Source: Terriglobia bacterium
GTDB taxonomy: Bacteria; Acidobacteriota; Terriglobia; Terriglobales; Acidobacteriaceae
Assembly (NCBI GenBank): GCA_020073165.1
Contig: JAIQFP010000017.1
Coordinates: 1-64,000 of the forward strand
DNA length: 64,000 bases
Reading direction: 5' to 3'
Made by a program: the position numbers and the translations under genes. The notes under the pieces are model-generated. The model worked only from the letters and a program-made list of their open reading frames with translations. It did no database searches and was not told where the DNA came from. Below, piece after piece: positions 8,753 to 16,920 of this stretch (position 1 is the stretch's first letter; the number at the start of each line of letters is the position of its first letter).

Positions 8753-8991
8753 CCGGCAGAGCAGCCAGCTCCGGGTGATGGGAAGGATCAGCATTGGTGC
8801 GGTAGGTTAGCATCGTGCCGCCAGTCTCGCCATTGAATTCAGTACATGCATCCAGTGTGATTGTCAGCCCAAGGCAGTCTTTGCAAATCCCCGCGACCGG
8901 CGCTACCCCCGGTACATCCAATCGCTCATCGCAGTGGCTTTTTCAACCAGGTTCTGTGGGCCAGCCCGAACCTTCCACAAGGAGCGCAGTG

Positions 8992-9516
8992 ATGTCAGCT
9001 ACGGATGAAGTACTGAACGCAAACCAAGGGTATTCCCGCGATTTCAATCTCGGTCATCTGCCCATGCCGCCGGCGCGCAAACTGGCGATCGTGGCCTGCA
9101 TGGACGCGCGACTGACCGTAGAACAGTTCCTAGGGCTCAAGACCGGTGAGGCGCACATCATTCGCAACGCCGGTGGGATCGTGACCGACGATGCTCTGCG
9201 CTCGCTGATCATTTCCCATCATCTGCTGGGCACTGAGGAGTTCCTCATTATCAATCACACTGACTGCGGCATGCTGACCTTCGAGGATGACGCGCTGCGC
9301 AGGCAGTTGGAGGAGAAAACCGGCACCGCAACCGTGGCGCCGGCGCACTTTCATGCCTTCGACAATATCGAGGAGAACGTGCGGCGACAGGTGAAGCGGC
9401 TCAAGTCGCATCCGTGGATCCCGAAGCATATCCCAGTGCGGGGATTCATCTATGACGTGAAGTCGGGACGGCTGAATGAAGTTGCCGTGGAGCTGGAAGC
9501 GCAAAAAGCGGGATGA
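8992..9516 (+). CDS. Beta-class carbonic anhydrase
   Basis: A 174-residue zinc enzyme interconverting CO2 and bicarbonate. The zinc ligands and catalytic pair are visible: C and D/R in VACMDARLT, and the H and C in NHTDCGM. The family sequence HIIRNAGGIVTDDALRSL is also present. The start at 8992 is chosen because AAGGAG lies 7 bases upstream; the frame is open further 5' to 8815 without support. This plus-strand gene interrupts the otherwise minus-strand mnmE-jag-yidC cluster, so it is probably a separate insertion into that conserved block. Confidence 0.93.
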   Translation: MSATDEVLNANQGYSRDFNLGHLPMPPARKLAIVACMDARLTVEQFLGLKTGEAHIIRNAGGIVTDDALRSLIISHHLLGTEEFLIINHTDCGMLTFEDDALRRQLEEKTGTATVAPAHFHAFDNIEENVRRQVKRLKSHPWIPKHIPVRGFIYDVKSGRLNEVAVELEAQKAG

Positions 9517-9582
9517 ACCGTAGCGGTCGTGGCTACCGGGATTGGGCTTGGCGGTAAGGGCAGCTTCCTGAATGCCAGCTCA

Positions 9583-10119
9583 TTACGGAATAGTCTTTCG
9601 CGCCGGCTTGCCTGCGGGTCGATAGTTCTTGGGAAAGACCACGACCGAGCGGCGCAGGCCTTCGCCCTGACTTTCGGTGTGCAAGTCCTCATAGTCCCGC
9701 AGAGCGAGGTGAAGGATGCGGCGCTCGCGCGACGACATGGGCGCGAACTGGTAGGGAATGCCGCTTTTGCGGACTTTCTCGGCGGCCACGCTGGCCGCCA
9801 TGCGCAGCTCTTCCAGGCGCATAGCGCGCTGGTTCATGCAGTCGAAGGACACCTTCTCATGCTCATTGCCGGGAAGGCGGAGCATCTCCAGCGCCAGCAG
9901 TTCGAGAGAGCGCAGCAGTTCGCCGCCACGTTCCAGAAGCAAAGGCGAGTCGGGACCTGAGAGTTCCACCAGGATTTCCGGGCGTTCCCAGTCGCGCTCC
10001 TCGGCGAGCGGCGGGTCCACGGTGATGCGGTATTTGATGCGCAGGCCGCCCTGGGTTACGACCCCGCGCAGCAGTTCGTCGATTTTCTTGGCGGCGGCGA
10101 TTTTGTCGGGAATCGGCAT
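9583..10119 (-). CDS. jag: Jag/KhpB-like R3H-domain RNA-binding protein
   Basis: A 178-residue protein with the Jag layout: a KH-like middle domain (about residues 25-95, VELSGPDSPLLLERGGELL) and a C-terminal R3H domain (about 105-165) with the motif PMSSRERRILHLALRD. Jag/KhpB proteins bind RNA and are typically encoded beside yidC, as here. The short N-terminal Jag_N domain seems absent or very reduced. yidC starts upstream on the same strand with a heptad hairpin array filling the gap, so expression coupling may depend on that element. Confidence 0.9.
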   Translation of the reverse strand: MPIPDKIAAAKKIDELLRGVVTQGGLRIKYRITVDPPLAEERDWERPEILVELSGPDSPLLLERGGELLRSLELLALEMLRLPGNEHEKVSFDCMNQRAMRLEELRMAASVAAEKVRKSGIPYQFAPMSSRERRILHLALRDYEDLHTESQGEGLRRSVVVFPKNYRPAGKPARKTIP

Positions 10120-10123
10120 GAGT

Positions 10124-10186
10124 CAGCCTTCAACCATCAGCCTTCGGCCATCAGCGGGCTAAACCAAATCTGATGGCCGAGGGTTG
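10124..10186. repeat. Heptad array hairpin between yidC and jag (site 9)
   Basis: Plus-strand units CAGCCTT, CAACCAT, CAGCCTT, CGGCCAT, CAGCGGG run from 10124 to 10158. The complementary units ATGGCCG and AGGGTTG follow at 10173-10186. An 11-bp perfect stem joins 10144-10154 with 10170-10180 over a 15-nt loop. It occupies nearly the whole gap between the yidC stop and the jag start, so the transcript would carry it. Confidence 0.8.
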
Positions 10187-10192
10187 AAACCG

Positions 10193-11932
10193 TCATTTGT
10201 CTTTCTTCTTCGCCCGCTTCAGCATCATCTCGCGCATTTCGCGGCCCAGCTTGGTCTTGTTCATGACAGCCTGTTGCGCGATGGCAATCAGGTTGCCCTC
10301 CGACCAGTAGAGGCACAGCCCGGCGGCCAGGTTCCAGCTGATGACGCCCAACATCAGCGGCATCAGGAGGTTCATCATCTTCTGCTGCGCCGGGTCCATG
10401 CCGGCCTGGGGCGTCATGCGCTGAGTGAACAGCATCGTGATAATAATGGCGATGGGCAGGATGTGCCACGGATCGGCGGAGGACAAGTCGCGGATCCACA
10501 GCCAGTGCGCATGCCGCAGGTCGATGGCCACTCCCAGCATGCGGTAGTATGCGAACAGGAACGGCATCTGGATCAACAGCGGCAGGCAGCCGCCTACCGG
10601 GCTCACACCTTCCTGCTTCATCAGCGCACCGATCTCCGTGTTCATCTCCTGCCGGCGGGGATCGCGCAAACTGTACTTCTTGTATTTCTCCTTGATGGAG
10701 TTCATCTGCGGCTGGATCTTCTGCATCTTCAGCGCCGACTTCATGCTGGAGATGCGCAGCGGCATCAGTGCCAGGTTGATGATCAGGGTCTGGATGGCGA
10801 TGGCCCAACCCCAATTACCCACCATCTTCTCGTAGGTCCACCGCAGCCAAACGAAGAGCGGACGGGAGATCACCCCCAGCCAGCCAAAATCCACCAACTG
10901 GCGCAGATCGGGATCCACGTTCGAGGGTAGGCCCGCGACGGGTACCGACTCGAGCACGTTTAGGACTTTGGGACCAACGAACAGGCGCCCGACGGTAGGG
11001 CCGTGCAGGTTGCCCACCGCTGCGCCCAGCACGTCGACTTTGGTGGTCTCCTGCGGTTTCTGCGGGTCTTTGGGGATGTCGATCTGGTTATGCAGGGTGA
11101 CCATGGCCGCAGCCTGCGCGTCTTCGGGCAGGAACACCGCGGCAAAATACTGGTCCGCCACGCCCGCCCAGTTGAACGGCCCCTGCACCGTTGCACCGCC
11201 GCCCACTTTCTTGACAGCGACACGCTCGACATTGCTGCCGTTCTGATACTCGACCAGGGTCGCGGCGTAGGAAGCAATGCTGGTCTCGTCGCCGAAGCCC
11301 GACGGCCACATGGGGAAGGCAGTGACCTGGCTTCCCTTGGACACGACCGAAACTTCGACATGCACCACGTAAGTATGGTCGAAACGTAAGGTCTTGTGGA
11401 CCGCGACATCTTGATCGGCGTATTCGAAGGTGATCTCCGCGGGGGCTTTTTGTGCACCCTCGCTGGAGGCGACGTACAGCACCGAGTTCAGCTTGTTACG
11501 CAGAGTCTCGTCGTACGCCCAGACCGAAAGCGGATAGCCGTATCTTGCCGCGGCCAGCTGGTTGACCAGTTCCAGGGGCTTGCCGTCGTCGTCGTCAAAT
11601 TTCTTCAGAATCCATGACTTCACCTGTCCGCCCCGGTTGGTGAAAGTAATCCGATAGAGATCGTTCTCGATGACGGTCTCAGCCTCCGACGAGGCCTGCT
11701 TGATGACCCCCGCGGGCGGTGTGGGAACCTGCGCCTGCACGGTTGGGACGGGATTGCTCGGCTGCACCGGTTGAGGCTGGGTTTCGGTCTGCTTCTGAGG
11801 CGGTGGAGGTTGAGGTAGATACTTCTTCAGCAGCGGCTGGAACAACAAAATGACCAGAAAGGTGAGCGCAAACACAAGGAGCAGCCGGCGCTCCATGCCG
11901 GGATCTTGTTGAGGATTGGGAAAGTCTGGCAA
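10193..11932 (-). CDS. yidC: Membrane protein insertase YidC
   Basis: A 579-residue YidC/Oxa1 insertase that places proteins in the inner membrane with or without SecYEG. It has an N-terminal membrane anchor (LLLVFALTFLVILLFQPLL), a Pro/Gln-rich linker, the large periplasmic beta domain typical of Gram-negative YidC (about residues 75-350), and the conserved 60KD_IMP domain (WGWAIAIQTLIINLALMPL, GCLPLLIQMPFLFAYYRML). The C-terminus KRAKKKDK is basic and could touch ribosomes. It lies four bases downstream of yidD, so the two are one operon. Confidence 0.97.
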   Translation of the reverse strand: MPDFPNPQQDPGMERRLLLVFALTFLVILLFQPLLKKYLPQPPPPQKQTETQPQPVQPSNPVPTVQAQVPTPPAGVIKQASSEAETVIENDLYRITFTNRGGQVKSWILKKFDDDDGKPLELVNQLAAARYGYPLSVWAYDETLRNKLNSVLYVASSEGAQKAPAEITFEYADQDVAVHKTLRFDHTYVVHVEVSVVSKGSQVTAFPMWPSGFGDETSIASYAATLVEYQNGSNVERVAVKKVGGGATVQGPFNWAGVADQYFAAVFLPEDAQAAAMVTLHNQIDIPKDPQKPQETTKVDVLGAAVGNLHGPTVGRLFVGPKVLNVLESVPVAGLPSNVDPDLRQLVDFGWLGVISRPLFVWLRWTYEKMVGNWGWAIAIQTLIINLALMPLRISSMKSALKMQKIQPQMNSIKEKYKKYSLRDPRRQEMNTEIGALMKQEGVSPVGGCLPLLIQMPFLFAYYRMLGVAIDLRHAHWLWIRDLSSADPWHILPIAIIITMLFTQRMTPQAGMDPAQQKMMNLLMPLMLGVISWNLAAGLCLYWSEGNLIAIAQQAVMNKTKLGREMREMMLKRAKKKDK

Positions 11933-11936
11933 ATTT

Positions 11937-12221
11937 TTACCGTACGTCGATCAGATGTGTTGGTCGGGAGGCACAGCAAGCTGCGTTTCTACCCTTCACG
12001 ACCGGGTCGTAGCCACCCTTGACGAAGGGGTGACAACGAAGCACGCGCCATGCTGCCATCAGGCTGCCACGGATCGCCCCGTAGCGATCCACCGCTTCCA
12101 TGGCGTATTCGGAGCAGGTCGGCACGTACCGGCACGCGGGCAGAAACATGGGCGAGACGGCCCACTTGTACGCCCGCAGCAGGTACAGCACGCTTGCCCT
12201 GGCGATGTTCTTCATCTGCAA
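11937..12221 (-). CDS. yidD: Membrane insertion efficiency factor YidD
   Basis: A 94-residue YidD, a small membrane-associated factor acting with YidC. The conserved core is LLRAYKWAVSPMFLPACRYVPTCSEYA followed by GAIRGSLMAAWRVLRCHPF, with the three family cysteines. The C-terminal tail beyond KGGYDP is not conserved-looking: it is encoded by an AGCAAGCTGCGTTTCT-type sequence that also recurs near 21640, so a dispersed repeat may have replaced the original 3' end. Seven bases separate it from rnpA. Confidence 0.94.
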   Translation of the reverse strand: MQMKNIARASVLYLLRAYKWAVSPMFLPACRYVPTCSEYAMEAVDRYGAIRGSLMAAWRVLRCHPFVKGGYDPVVKGRNAACCASRPTHLIDVR

Positions 12222-12228
12222 AACACCC

Positions 12229-12636
12229 TCACCGTTTCTCCACCGACTTCTGGATTACCTCAAAGGCCCGGCTGACTTCCCTTTCCACGTCGGCAAAGTC
12301 CGCAGTCAGCAACGATTTCTTCGGGTTAATCACTACGTCCACCGCGGCGCTTTCCGCCGGACGACGCAGCCGGACCGCCTCGCGCAGCCGCCGCTTCATG
12401 CGATTGCGCTGGACCGCGCCGCCCAGCACGCGTCCCACGGTGAATCCCACCCGCAGGCCTTCACCTTCCGCACGCGCCAGGTAAAACACAGTCATGTGGG
12501 CGGCAAAGTGACGCCGGCCCTGCTTATACACGCGTTCGAAGTCGGCATGCCGGAGCAAGCGCACGCTGCGGGGAAAGCTGACCCGCCGGCCGGAACCGGA
12601 CACATCGCTGCTGCCATTCGGAGCGCTGGCGCTCAC
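12229..12636 (-). CDS. rnpA: Ribonuclease P protein component
   Basis: A 135-residue RnpA, the protein subunit of RNase P that matures tRNA 5' ends. The conserved core reads RLLRHADFERVYKQGRR, then VGFTVGRVLGGAVQRNRMKRRLREAVR, where the RNR motif binds RNA. About 20 residues before FPRSVRLLR are low-complexity and may not be translated. It sits between rpmH and yidD in the standard bacterial order. Confidence 0.95.
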   Translation of the reverse strand: MSASAPNGSSDVSGSGRRVSFPRSVRLLRHADFERVYKQGRRHFAAHMTVFYLARAEGEGLRVGFTVGRVLGGAVQRNRMKRRLREAVRLRRPAESAAVDVVINPKKSLLTADFADVEREVSRAFEVIQKSVEKR

Positions 12637-12688
12637 AACTCACGATCCAAACTCAGGTTGCCCGCCATTTCCGGGAAAAGGGAGACGC

Positions 12689-12844
12689 CTACTCACGGAA
12701 GCCGGGCTTCACCGAAACCCGCTTGCGACCTTTGGCACGCCGGCGGGAGATGACCGCGCGTCCGCTCTTGGTCTTCATGCGCGTACGAAAGCCGTGCGTC
12801 TTCGAGCGGTGACGCCGGTTGGGTTGGAATGTGCGCTTGGGCAT
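12689..12844 (-). CDS. rpmH: 50S ribosomal protein L34
   Basis: A 51-residue L34 read on the minus strand, starting [20 protein letters not shown], continuing [20 protein letters not shown] and ending [11 protein letters not shown]. It is very basic and matches the whole L34 signature (KRTFQPN, HGFRxRM, GRxVxxRRRxKGR). It is the first gene of the rpmH-rnpA-yidD-yidC operon, which is divergent from dnaA across the putative origin. Confidence 0.97.
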   Translation of the reverse strand: MPKRTFQPNRRHRSKTHGFRTRMKTKSGRAVISRRRAKGRKRVSVKPGFRE

Positions 12845-12932
12845 TGAGAAATACCTGCTCCTGATTCAAATCCATCGCGTAAGTGCGAATGAGAAGTATA
12901 AATGACGCGCGGCGGGCGGGCAAACAGTACCA

Positions 12933-13004
12933 AGTTGCGAGTTGCAGGTTGCGAGCGAGCCAGTTGTGCTCTTGCTCGCAACTCGCAACTGAAAACTCAC
13001 AACT
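12933..13004. repeat. Inverted heptad array pair near oriC (site 2)
   Basis: Left array: AGTTGCG, AGTTGCA, GGTTGCG, AGCGAGC (12933-12960), then AGTTGTG at 12962. Right array: CGCAACT, CGCAACT, GAAAACT, CACAACT (12977-13004). The right units are the complement of the left consensus AGTTNNN, so the two arrays can pair as a hairpin with a short loop. Confidence 0.8.
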
Positions 13005-13101
13005 GGCATGCACCACTCACGCTGCAGTTACAACTTCGCTACTTGACAGAAACTTTGCTTCGGGTTCTGAATACTCGCGCAGAAAAAAATGAGCGCCGAA
13101 G

Positions 13102-13134
13102 TTTTCCACACGGCAAAAAATTTTGTGCTACTAT
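13102..13134 (+). promoter_or_regulatory. DnaA box and -10 of the dnaA promoter
   Basis: TTTTCCACA (13102-13110) matches the consensus TTWTNCACA. It lies where a -35 would fall relative to TACTAT at 13129-13134. DnaA bound there would cover the promoter, fitting the autorepression known for dnaA genes. The leader to the ATG is about 140 nt. Confidence 0.5.
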
Positions 13135-13283
13135 GCGGCTCTGTCCAGCTAACAGATAGTTTTCTGATCCCAGCGCAACCGCCCCGCAGTAAAGAGGCTG
13201 CTCTGCTGGAAATGAACGCTTTCTATTCTGCAACATTTTGATCGGGGCGCTGACCAGCCACAGCCGCCCGCTAAGAAAATCTT

Positions 13284-14660
13284 ATGTCTGTCCCGAGCCC
13301 AAGTCTCACGCCCAATCCGTGGAATCGCATCCTGGATGCGCTGGAAAAAAAGGTTAACCGGCACTCCTACGACACCTGGCTGAAGCCCACCCGTTACAGT
13401 CACGCCAGCGGCGGGATTCTCTTCATTCGCGTGCCTACAGCCGAGTTCCAGCACGTGGGGGACAAGTATGCCGACCTGATCCAGGAAGCCATCGACAATC
13501 TCGGCCTCGAGTACCAGGATGTGAAGTTTGTCACGCCGGAGGATGATCCCGCTGCCACCCCGGTGCGGCACGACGGTGGTCTTACCGTGCACGCGGGAGC
13601 CGCGGCCCATCCGCAACAGTCGCGTTTTGACTGGGACGGGGCGGCGCAACTGAATCCGCGCTACACCTTCGACGCCTTTGTCATTGGCAGCGGCAACCAG
13701 TTCGCGCAGGCGGCGTGCCAGGCGGTGGCCGAACGCCCTTCCAAAGCCTACAACCCGCTCTTCCTGTACGGCGGCGTGGGCATGGGGAAGACCCACCTGA
13801 TGCAGGCCATCGGGCATGAGATCAAGCGACGGCTGCCGCAGGCGGCCATCTGCTACGTCTCCAGCGAGAAGTTCACCAACGAGATGATCAACTCGCTGCG
13901 TTACGACAAGATGACCACTTTCCGCGACAAGTTCCGTGGCGTAGACGTGCTGCTGGTGGACGATATTCAGTTCCTGGCCCAGAAAGAGCGCACCCAGGAA
14001 GAATTCTTCCACACCTTCAACGCGCTGCACGAGTCCATGAAGCAGATCGTGATCGCCAGCGACCGTCCGCCCAAAGAGCTGGCGGAGATCGAAGACCGCC
14101 TGCGCAGCCGCTTTGAGTGGGGACTGATCGCCGACATCCAGCCTCCCGACCTTGAGACCAAGGTCGCGATTCTTCAGAAGAAGTCCGAGCAGGAAAAGGT
14201 CACGTTGCCGACCGACGTGGCCCTCTACATCGCTTCCAACATTCGCTCCAACGTCCGCGAACTGGAAGGGGCGCTTATCCGCCTGGTCGCCCACTCTTCC
14301 CTGATCGGCGCCGAAATTACCCTCCCCTATACCCAGCAGGTGCTCAAGAACTTCATCGATTCACAGGCCCGGAAGGTCACGATTGAGTCCATCCAGAAAG
14401 CCGTGGCTGAGCAATTTGGGCTGCGCCTGGTGGAGATCAAGGCCAAAAACAACTCGCGGGCCATCGTCTATCCCCGGCAGATTGCCATGTACCTGGCCAA
14501 GCATTTGACTGAGGCCTCACTGCCGGAGATCGGACGCCAATTTGGCGGCAAGCACCACACCACCGTGCTGCACTCCGTAGAAAAGATCGATGAGGTTCGC
14601 AAAGGCGACAAGGATTTGAACAGGCTGCTCAATAAACTGACGGAGCAATTGGGCGGGTGA
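13284..14660 (+). CDS. dnaA: Chromosomal replication initiator DnaA
   Basis: A 458-residue DnaA, the AAA+ initiator that melts oriC. Domain I starts at NPWNRILDALEKKVNRHSYDTWLKP. Domain III has Walker A GGVGMGKTH and Walker B VLLVDDIQFL, with the sensor-region sequence EDRLRSRFEWGL. The C-terminal DNA-binding domain IV ends with the DnaA signature LPEIGRQFGGKHHTTVLHSVEK. The linker domain II is short. dnaN follows on the same strand after a 344-bp gap. Confidence 0.98.
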   Translation: MSVPSPSLTPNPWNRILDALEKKVNRHSYDTWLKPTRYSHASGGILFIRVPTAEFQHVGDKYADLIQEAIDNLGLEYQDVKFVTPEDDPAATPVRHDGGLTVHAGAAAHPQQSRFDWDGAAQLNPRYTFDAFVIGSGNQFAQAACQAVAERPSKAYNPLFLYGGVGMGKTHLMQAIGHEIKRRLPQAAICYVSSEKFTNEMINSLRYDKMTTFRDKFRGVDVLLVDDIQFLAQKERTQEEFFHTFNALHESMKQIVIASDRPPKELAEIEDRLRSRFEWGLIADIQPPDLETKVAILQKKSEQEKVTLPTDVALYIASNIRSNVRELEGALIRLVAHSSLIGAEITLPYTQQVLKNFIDSQARKVTIESIQKAVAEQFGLRLVEIKAKNNSRAIVYPRQIAMYLAKHLTEASLPEIGRQFGGKHHTTVLHSVEKIDEVRKGDKDLNRLLNKLTEQLGG

Positions 14661-15004
14661 ATTGCGGCTGCCACGCAGATTTCCACTCAGCGGTAGAGTC
14701 TTCCTTGGTGATCTCTGTGGAGTTGGTGTGGAAGCTGTGAAACATCTGGAATAACTGGCGAGGGCGTACCGGATATGCGGTTCGATTCGCCTCATGCGAC
14801 CCTGATTTTGGACACGAGGGAAGTCGCCAGAAGCTAAAGGCTTATAGGGAGTTGGGTCAGATTTCCACTTTTCCCTGCTCCCTACTGTTACTACTGGTTT
14901 TATAGGTTTTTCTTTTGATATAAGGGAGTATCAGAAGTAGCGCCGCATGACGGGAGAATTGGGTTATGCCGGTAGAAGCCATTGCTGCGACAAGCACCAC
15001 CACC
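14661..15004. other. dnaA-dnaN intergenic region with near-DnaA-box motifs
   Basis: No gene. The 12-mer CAGATTTCCACT occurs twice (14676-14687 and 14858-14869), and TGTGGAGTT and TGTGGAAGC lie near 14716-14736. These are imperfect DnaA boxes. A T-rich stretch around 14885-14930 could be an unwinding element and also supplies the dnaN promoter. It is a second candidate for oriC sequences. Confidence 0.4.
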
Positions 15005-16120
15005 ATGGAGATCACGGTCAGCAAGTTTGAGCTGTTGCGCGAGCTCACGGCGACCCAAGGGGTAGTGGAGCGTAAGACGACTATCCCGATCCTGTCGAAT
15101 TATTTGTTCGAAGCTGCCGGCGACAAGCTCTCGCTGACTGCAACCGACCTGGACTTGAGTCTTCGTACCTCCTGTGTTGCCAAGGTAAAGAAGGAGGGCG
15201 CCTGTACCATCCCCGCACGAAAGTTGCACGATTACGTAAAGCTGCTTCCTGATGCCGATATCACCATTAAACTTCTGGAGAACCACTGGGTCAGCATTCG
15301 CTGTGGACGGTCAAATACGAAGATGGTCGGCATGGCGCGCTCGAATTTCCCCAGCTTGCCGGCGTTTCCGACTGCGGGCGTGGTGAAGATCCCCGCCCAG
15401 GTGCTGCGCGGGATGATCGCCAAGACCGGCTTCGCCATTGCCAGCGAAGAATCGCGCTACACCCTGAACGGCGCGCTGATGGTGCTGAAGCCCGAGTCCA
15501 TCACGATGGTCGCCACCGACGGCCACAGGCTGGCGCACATCGAGCGGGGTGGAGAGAAGTTTGAAGGCATCTCGGGCGAGATGAAGACGCTTGTCCCCAA
15601 GAAGGCCATGGACGAGCTCAAGTCGCTCCTTGATGCGACTGACGTCGAAGTGATTGAGTTCGCCAAAGACGAATCCACGCTGTACTTCCGCATTGGCTCG
15701 CGGCTGCTGACCTCGCGCCAACTCACCGGCCAATTCCCCAACTTCGAGGCTGTGCTGCCCAAGGACAACAACAAGAGCATCACGCTGCATGGCGAAGAGT
15801 TGAGCCAGGCGATCTCCCGTGTGGCCCAGTTTGCCGACGAGCGCTCCCGCGCCGTCCGGTTAAAGCTGGAGAAGGGTGAGCTGAAGCTGTCTGCCTCTTC
15901 CACCGAGACCGGCGAGTCCGAAGATTCCCTTGAAATCGACTACAACGGCGATACCCTCACTATCGGCTTCAACGCCCAGTACATCATTGATTTCCTGAAA
16001 GCGGTAGGCGCCGGTGACGTAAAGCTGGAGCTGAAGGATCCGCAGTCCGCCGGACAGCTGCGCCCCGCGGACGTCGAGGAGTACAAGTACCGGTATATTG
16101 TGATGCCGATGAGGATTTGA
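15005..16120 (+). CDS. dnaN: DNA polymerase III beta clamp
   Basis: A 371-residue sliding clamp that tethers polymerase III to DNA. The start MEITVSKFELLRELTATQG at 15005 matches the usual N-terminus; an upstream ATG at 14966 would add 13 non-conserved residues. Three clamp folds are visible, with NYLFEAAGDKLSLTATDLDL in the first and VATDGHRLAHIE in the second. The C-terminal hydrophobic cleft segment YRYIVMPMRI ends the protein, as in the family. Confidence 0.97.
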   Translation: MEITVSKFELLRELTATQGVVERKTTIPILSNYLFEAAGDKLSLTATDLDLSLRTSCVAKVKKEGACTIPARKLHDYVKLLPDADITIKLLENHWVSIRCGRSNTKMVGMARSNFPSLPAFPTAGVVKIPAQVLRGMIAKTGFAIASEESRYTLNGALMVLKPESITMVATDGHRLAHIERGGEKFEGISGEMKTLVPKKAMDELKSLLDATDVEVIEFAKDESTLYFRIGSRLLTSRQLTGQFPNFEAVLPKDNNKSITLHGEELSQAISRVAQFADERSRAVRLKLEKGELKLSASSTETGESEDSLEIDYNGDTLTIGFNAQYIIDFLKAVGAGDVKLELKDPQSAGQLRPADVEEYKYRYIVMPMRI

Positions 16121-16152
16121 GGCCGATTTTGGTAATCCCTAAGCACACTGGC

Positions 16153-16355
16153 TTCGTATCAGGGCATGCCTTTAGGCGTGCCGCAAGAATCACGAAATAG
16201 AAATCGGCTTTAGCCGCTGCCGCACCTTCCGCGATACGTCATTTCCATATCTTCTGCTCACCTTAGGATTCAAGGTGGGGCACGCCACAGCGGCTGAAGC
16301 CGGTCTCATCGCGCCGCTGAAGCCGGCACGCCTAAAAGGCGTGCCCTGATACGAA
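16153..16355. repeat. MITE-like nested inverted repeat downstream of dnaN
   Basis: Outer arms of about 30 bp (16153-16182 and 16325-16355) are complementary with one mismatch and one 1-bp gap; both contain GGCGTGCC and CGTATCAGGGCA. Inner arms at 16205-16219 and 16288-16302 (CGGCTTTAGCCGCTG versus CAGCGGCTGAAGCCG) are complementary with one mismatch. A third small stem lies at 16260-16277. There is no coding capacity. The form suggests a non-autonomous dispersed element. Confidence 0.75.
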
Positions 16356-16478
16356 CCTGTCGGACAAATCCTGCGAGACTTGACGGCATCAAACCCGGGG
16401 CGTTCCGTTACGCCAATGTCCTTGACCTCGTCCCTCCCCCCGCCGTACATTGGCCGCGACCGTCAGGAGGAGCGTCCT

Positions 16479-16895
16479 ATGCTCAGCGGATTCAAGCAAT
16501 TCATTCTTCGCGGCAACGTGGTGGACATGGCTGTGGGCGTGGTGATTGGCGCGGCTTTCGCCGGGGTGGTCGGGGCTTTCACCAAGGACCTGTTGACGCC
16601 GTTCATCGCTGCCATCGTGGGCAAGCCGGATTTCTCGGCCATTAGCTTCACCATCAACGGCAGCGTGTTTGCCCTGGGCGACTTCATCAATGCCCTGGTG
16701 TCGTTCCTGCTGGTGGCGGCGGCGGTGTACTTCTTCGTGGTGACGCCAATCAATGCCCTGGTCGCGCGCATGCGCAAGGCCCCGGCGCCAGCTGATCCGA
16801 CGACCAAGAAGTGTCCGGAATGCAAGATGGAGATTCCGATCGACGCGCGGCGCTGCGCGCATTGCACGTCGCAGATGGCGGCCCAGGCAGCGTAA
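16479..16895 (+). CDS. mscL: Large-conductance mechanosensitive channel MscL with zinc-ribbon tail
   Basis: A 138-residue MscL, the emergency valve that opens under membrane tension. Start 16479 is preceded by AGGAGG at 16465. The N-terminal amphipathic helix and TM1 are GFKQFILRGNVVDMAVGVVIGAAF, and TM2 is ALVSFLLVAAAVYFFVV. After the channel comes a four-cysteine zinc ribbon CPECKMEIPIDARRCAHC, an extra tail seen in a subset of MscL proteins. Confidence 0.95.
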   Translation: MLSGFKQFILRGNVVDMAVGVVIGAAFAGVVGAFTKDLLTPFIAAIVGKPDFSAISFTINGSVFALGDFINALVSFLLVAAAVYFFVVTPINALVARMRKAPAPADPTTKKCPECKMEIPIDARRCAHCTSQMAAQAA

Positions 16896-16920
16896 CGCTG
16901 CCCCCATCTCGTCCTGTAAC

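Larger units (their letters stand above)
12845..13283. other. rpmH-dnaA intergenic region, likely oriC/promoter region
   Basis: 439 bp without a gene between divergent rpmH and dnaA, a common site of bacterial oriC. It contains a heptad hairpin array (12933-13004), one exact DnaA-box match TTTTCCACA (13102-13110), an A/T-rich run around 13080-13125, and a -10-like TACTAT (13129-13134). Only one consensus DnaA box is seen, so the functional origin may instead be, or extend into, the dnaA-dnaN gap. Confidence 0.55.

Noticed and set aside
14779-14791. T-loop-like GGTTCGATTCGCC as part of a tRNA
   Set aside because: No matching acceptor or anticodon stems could be drawn around it.
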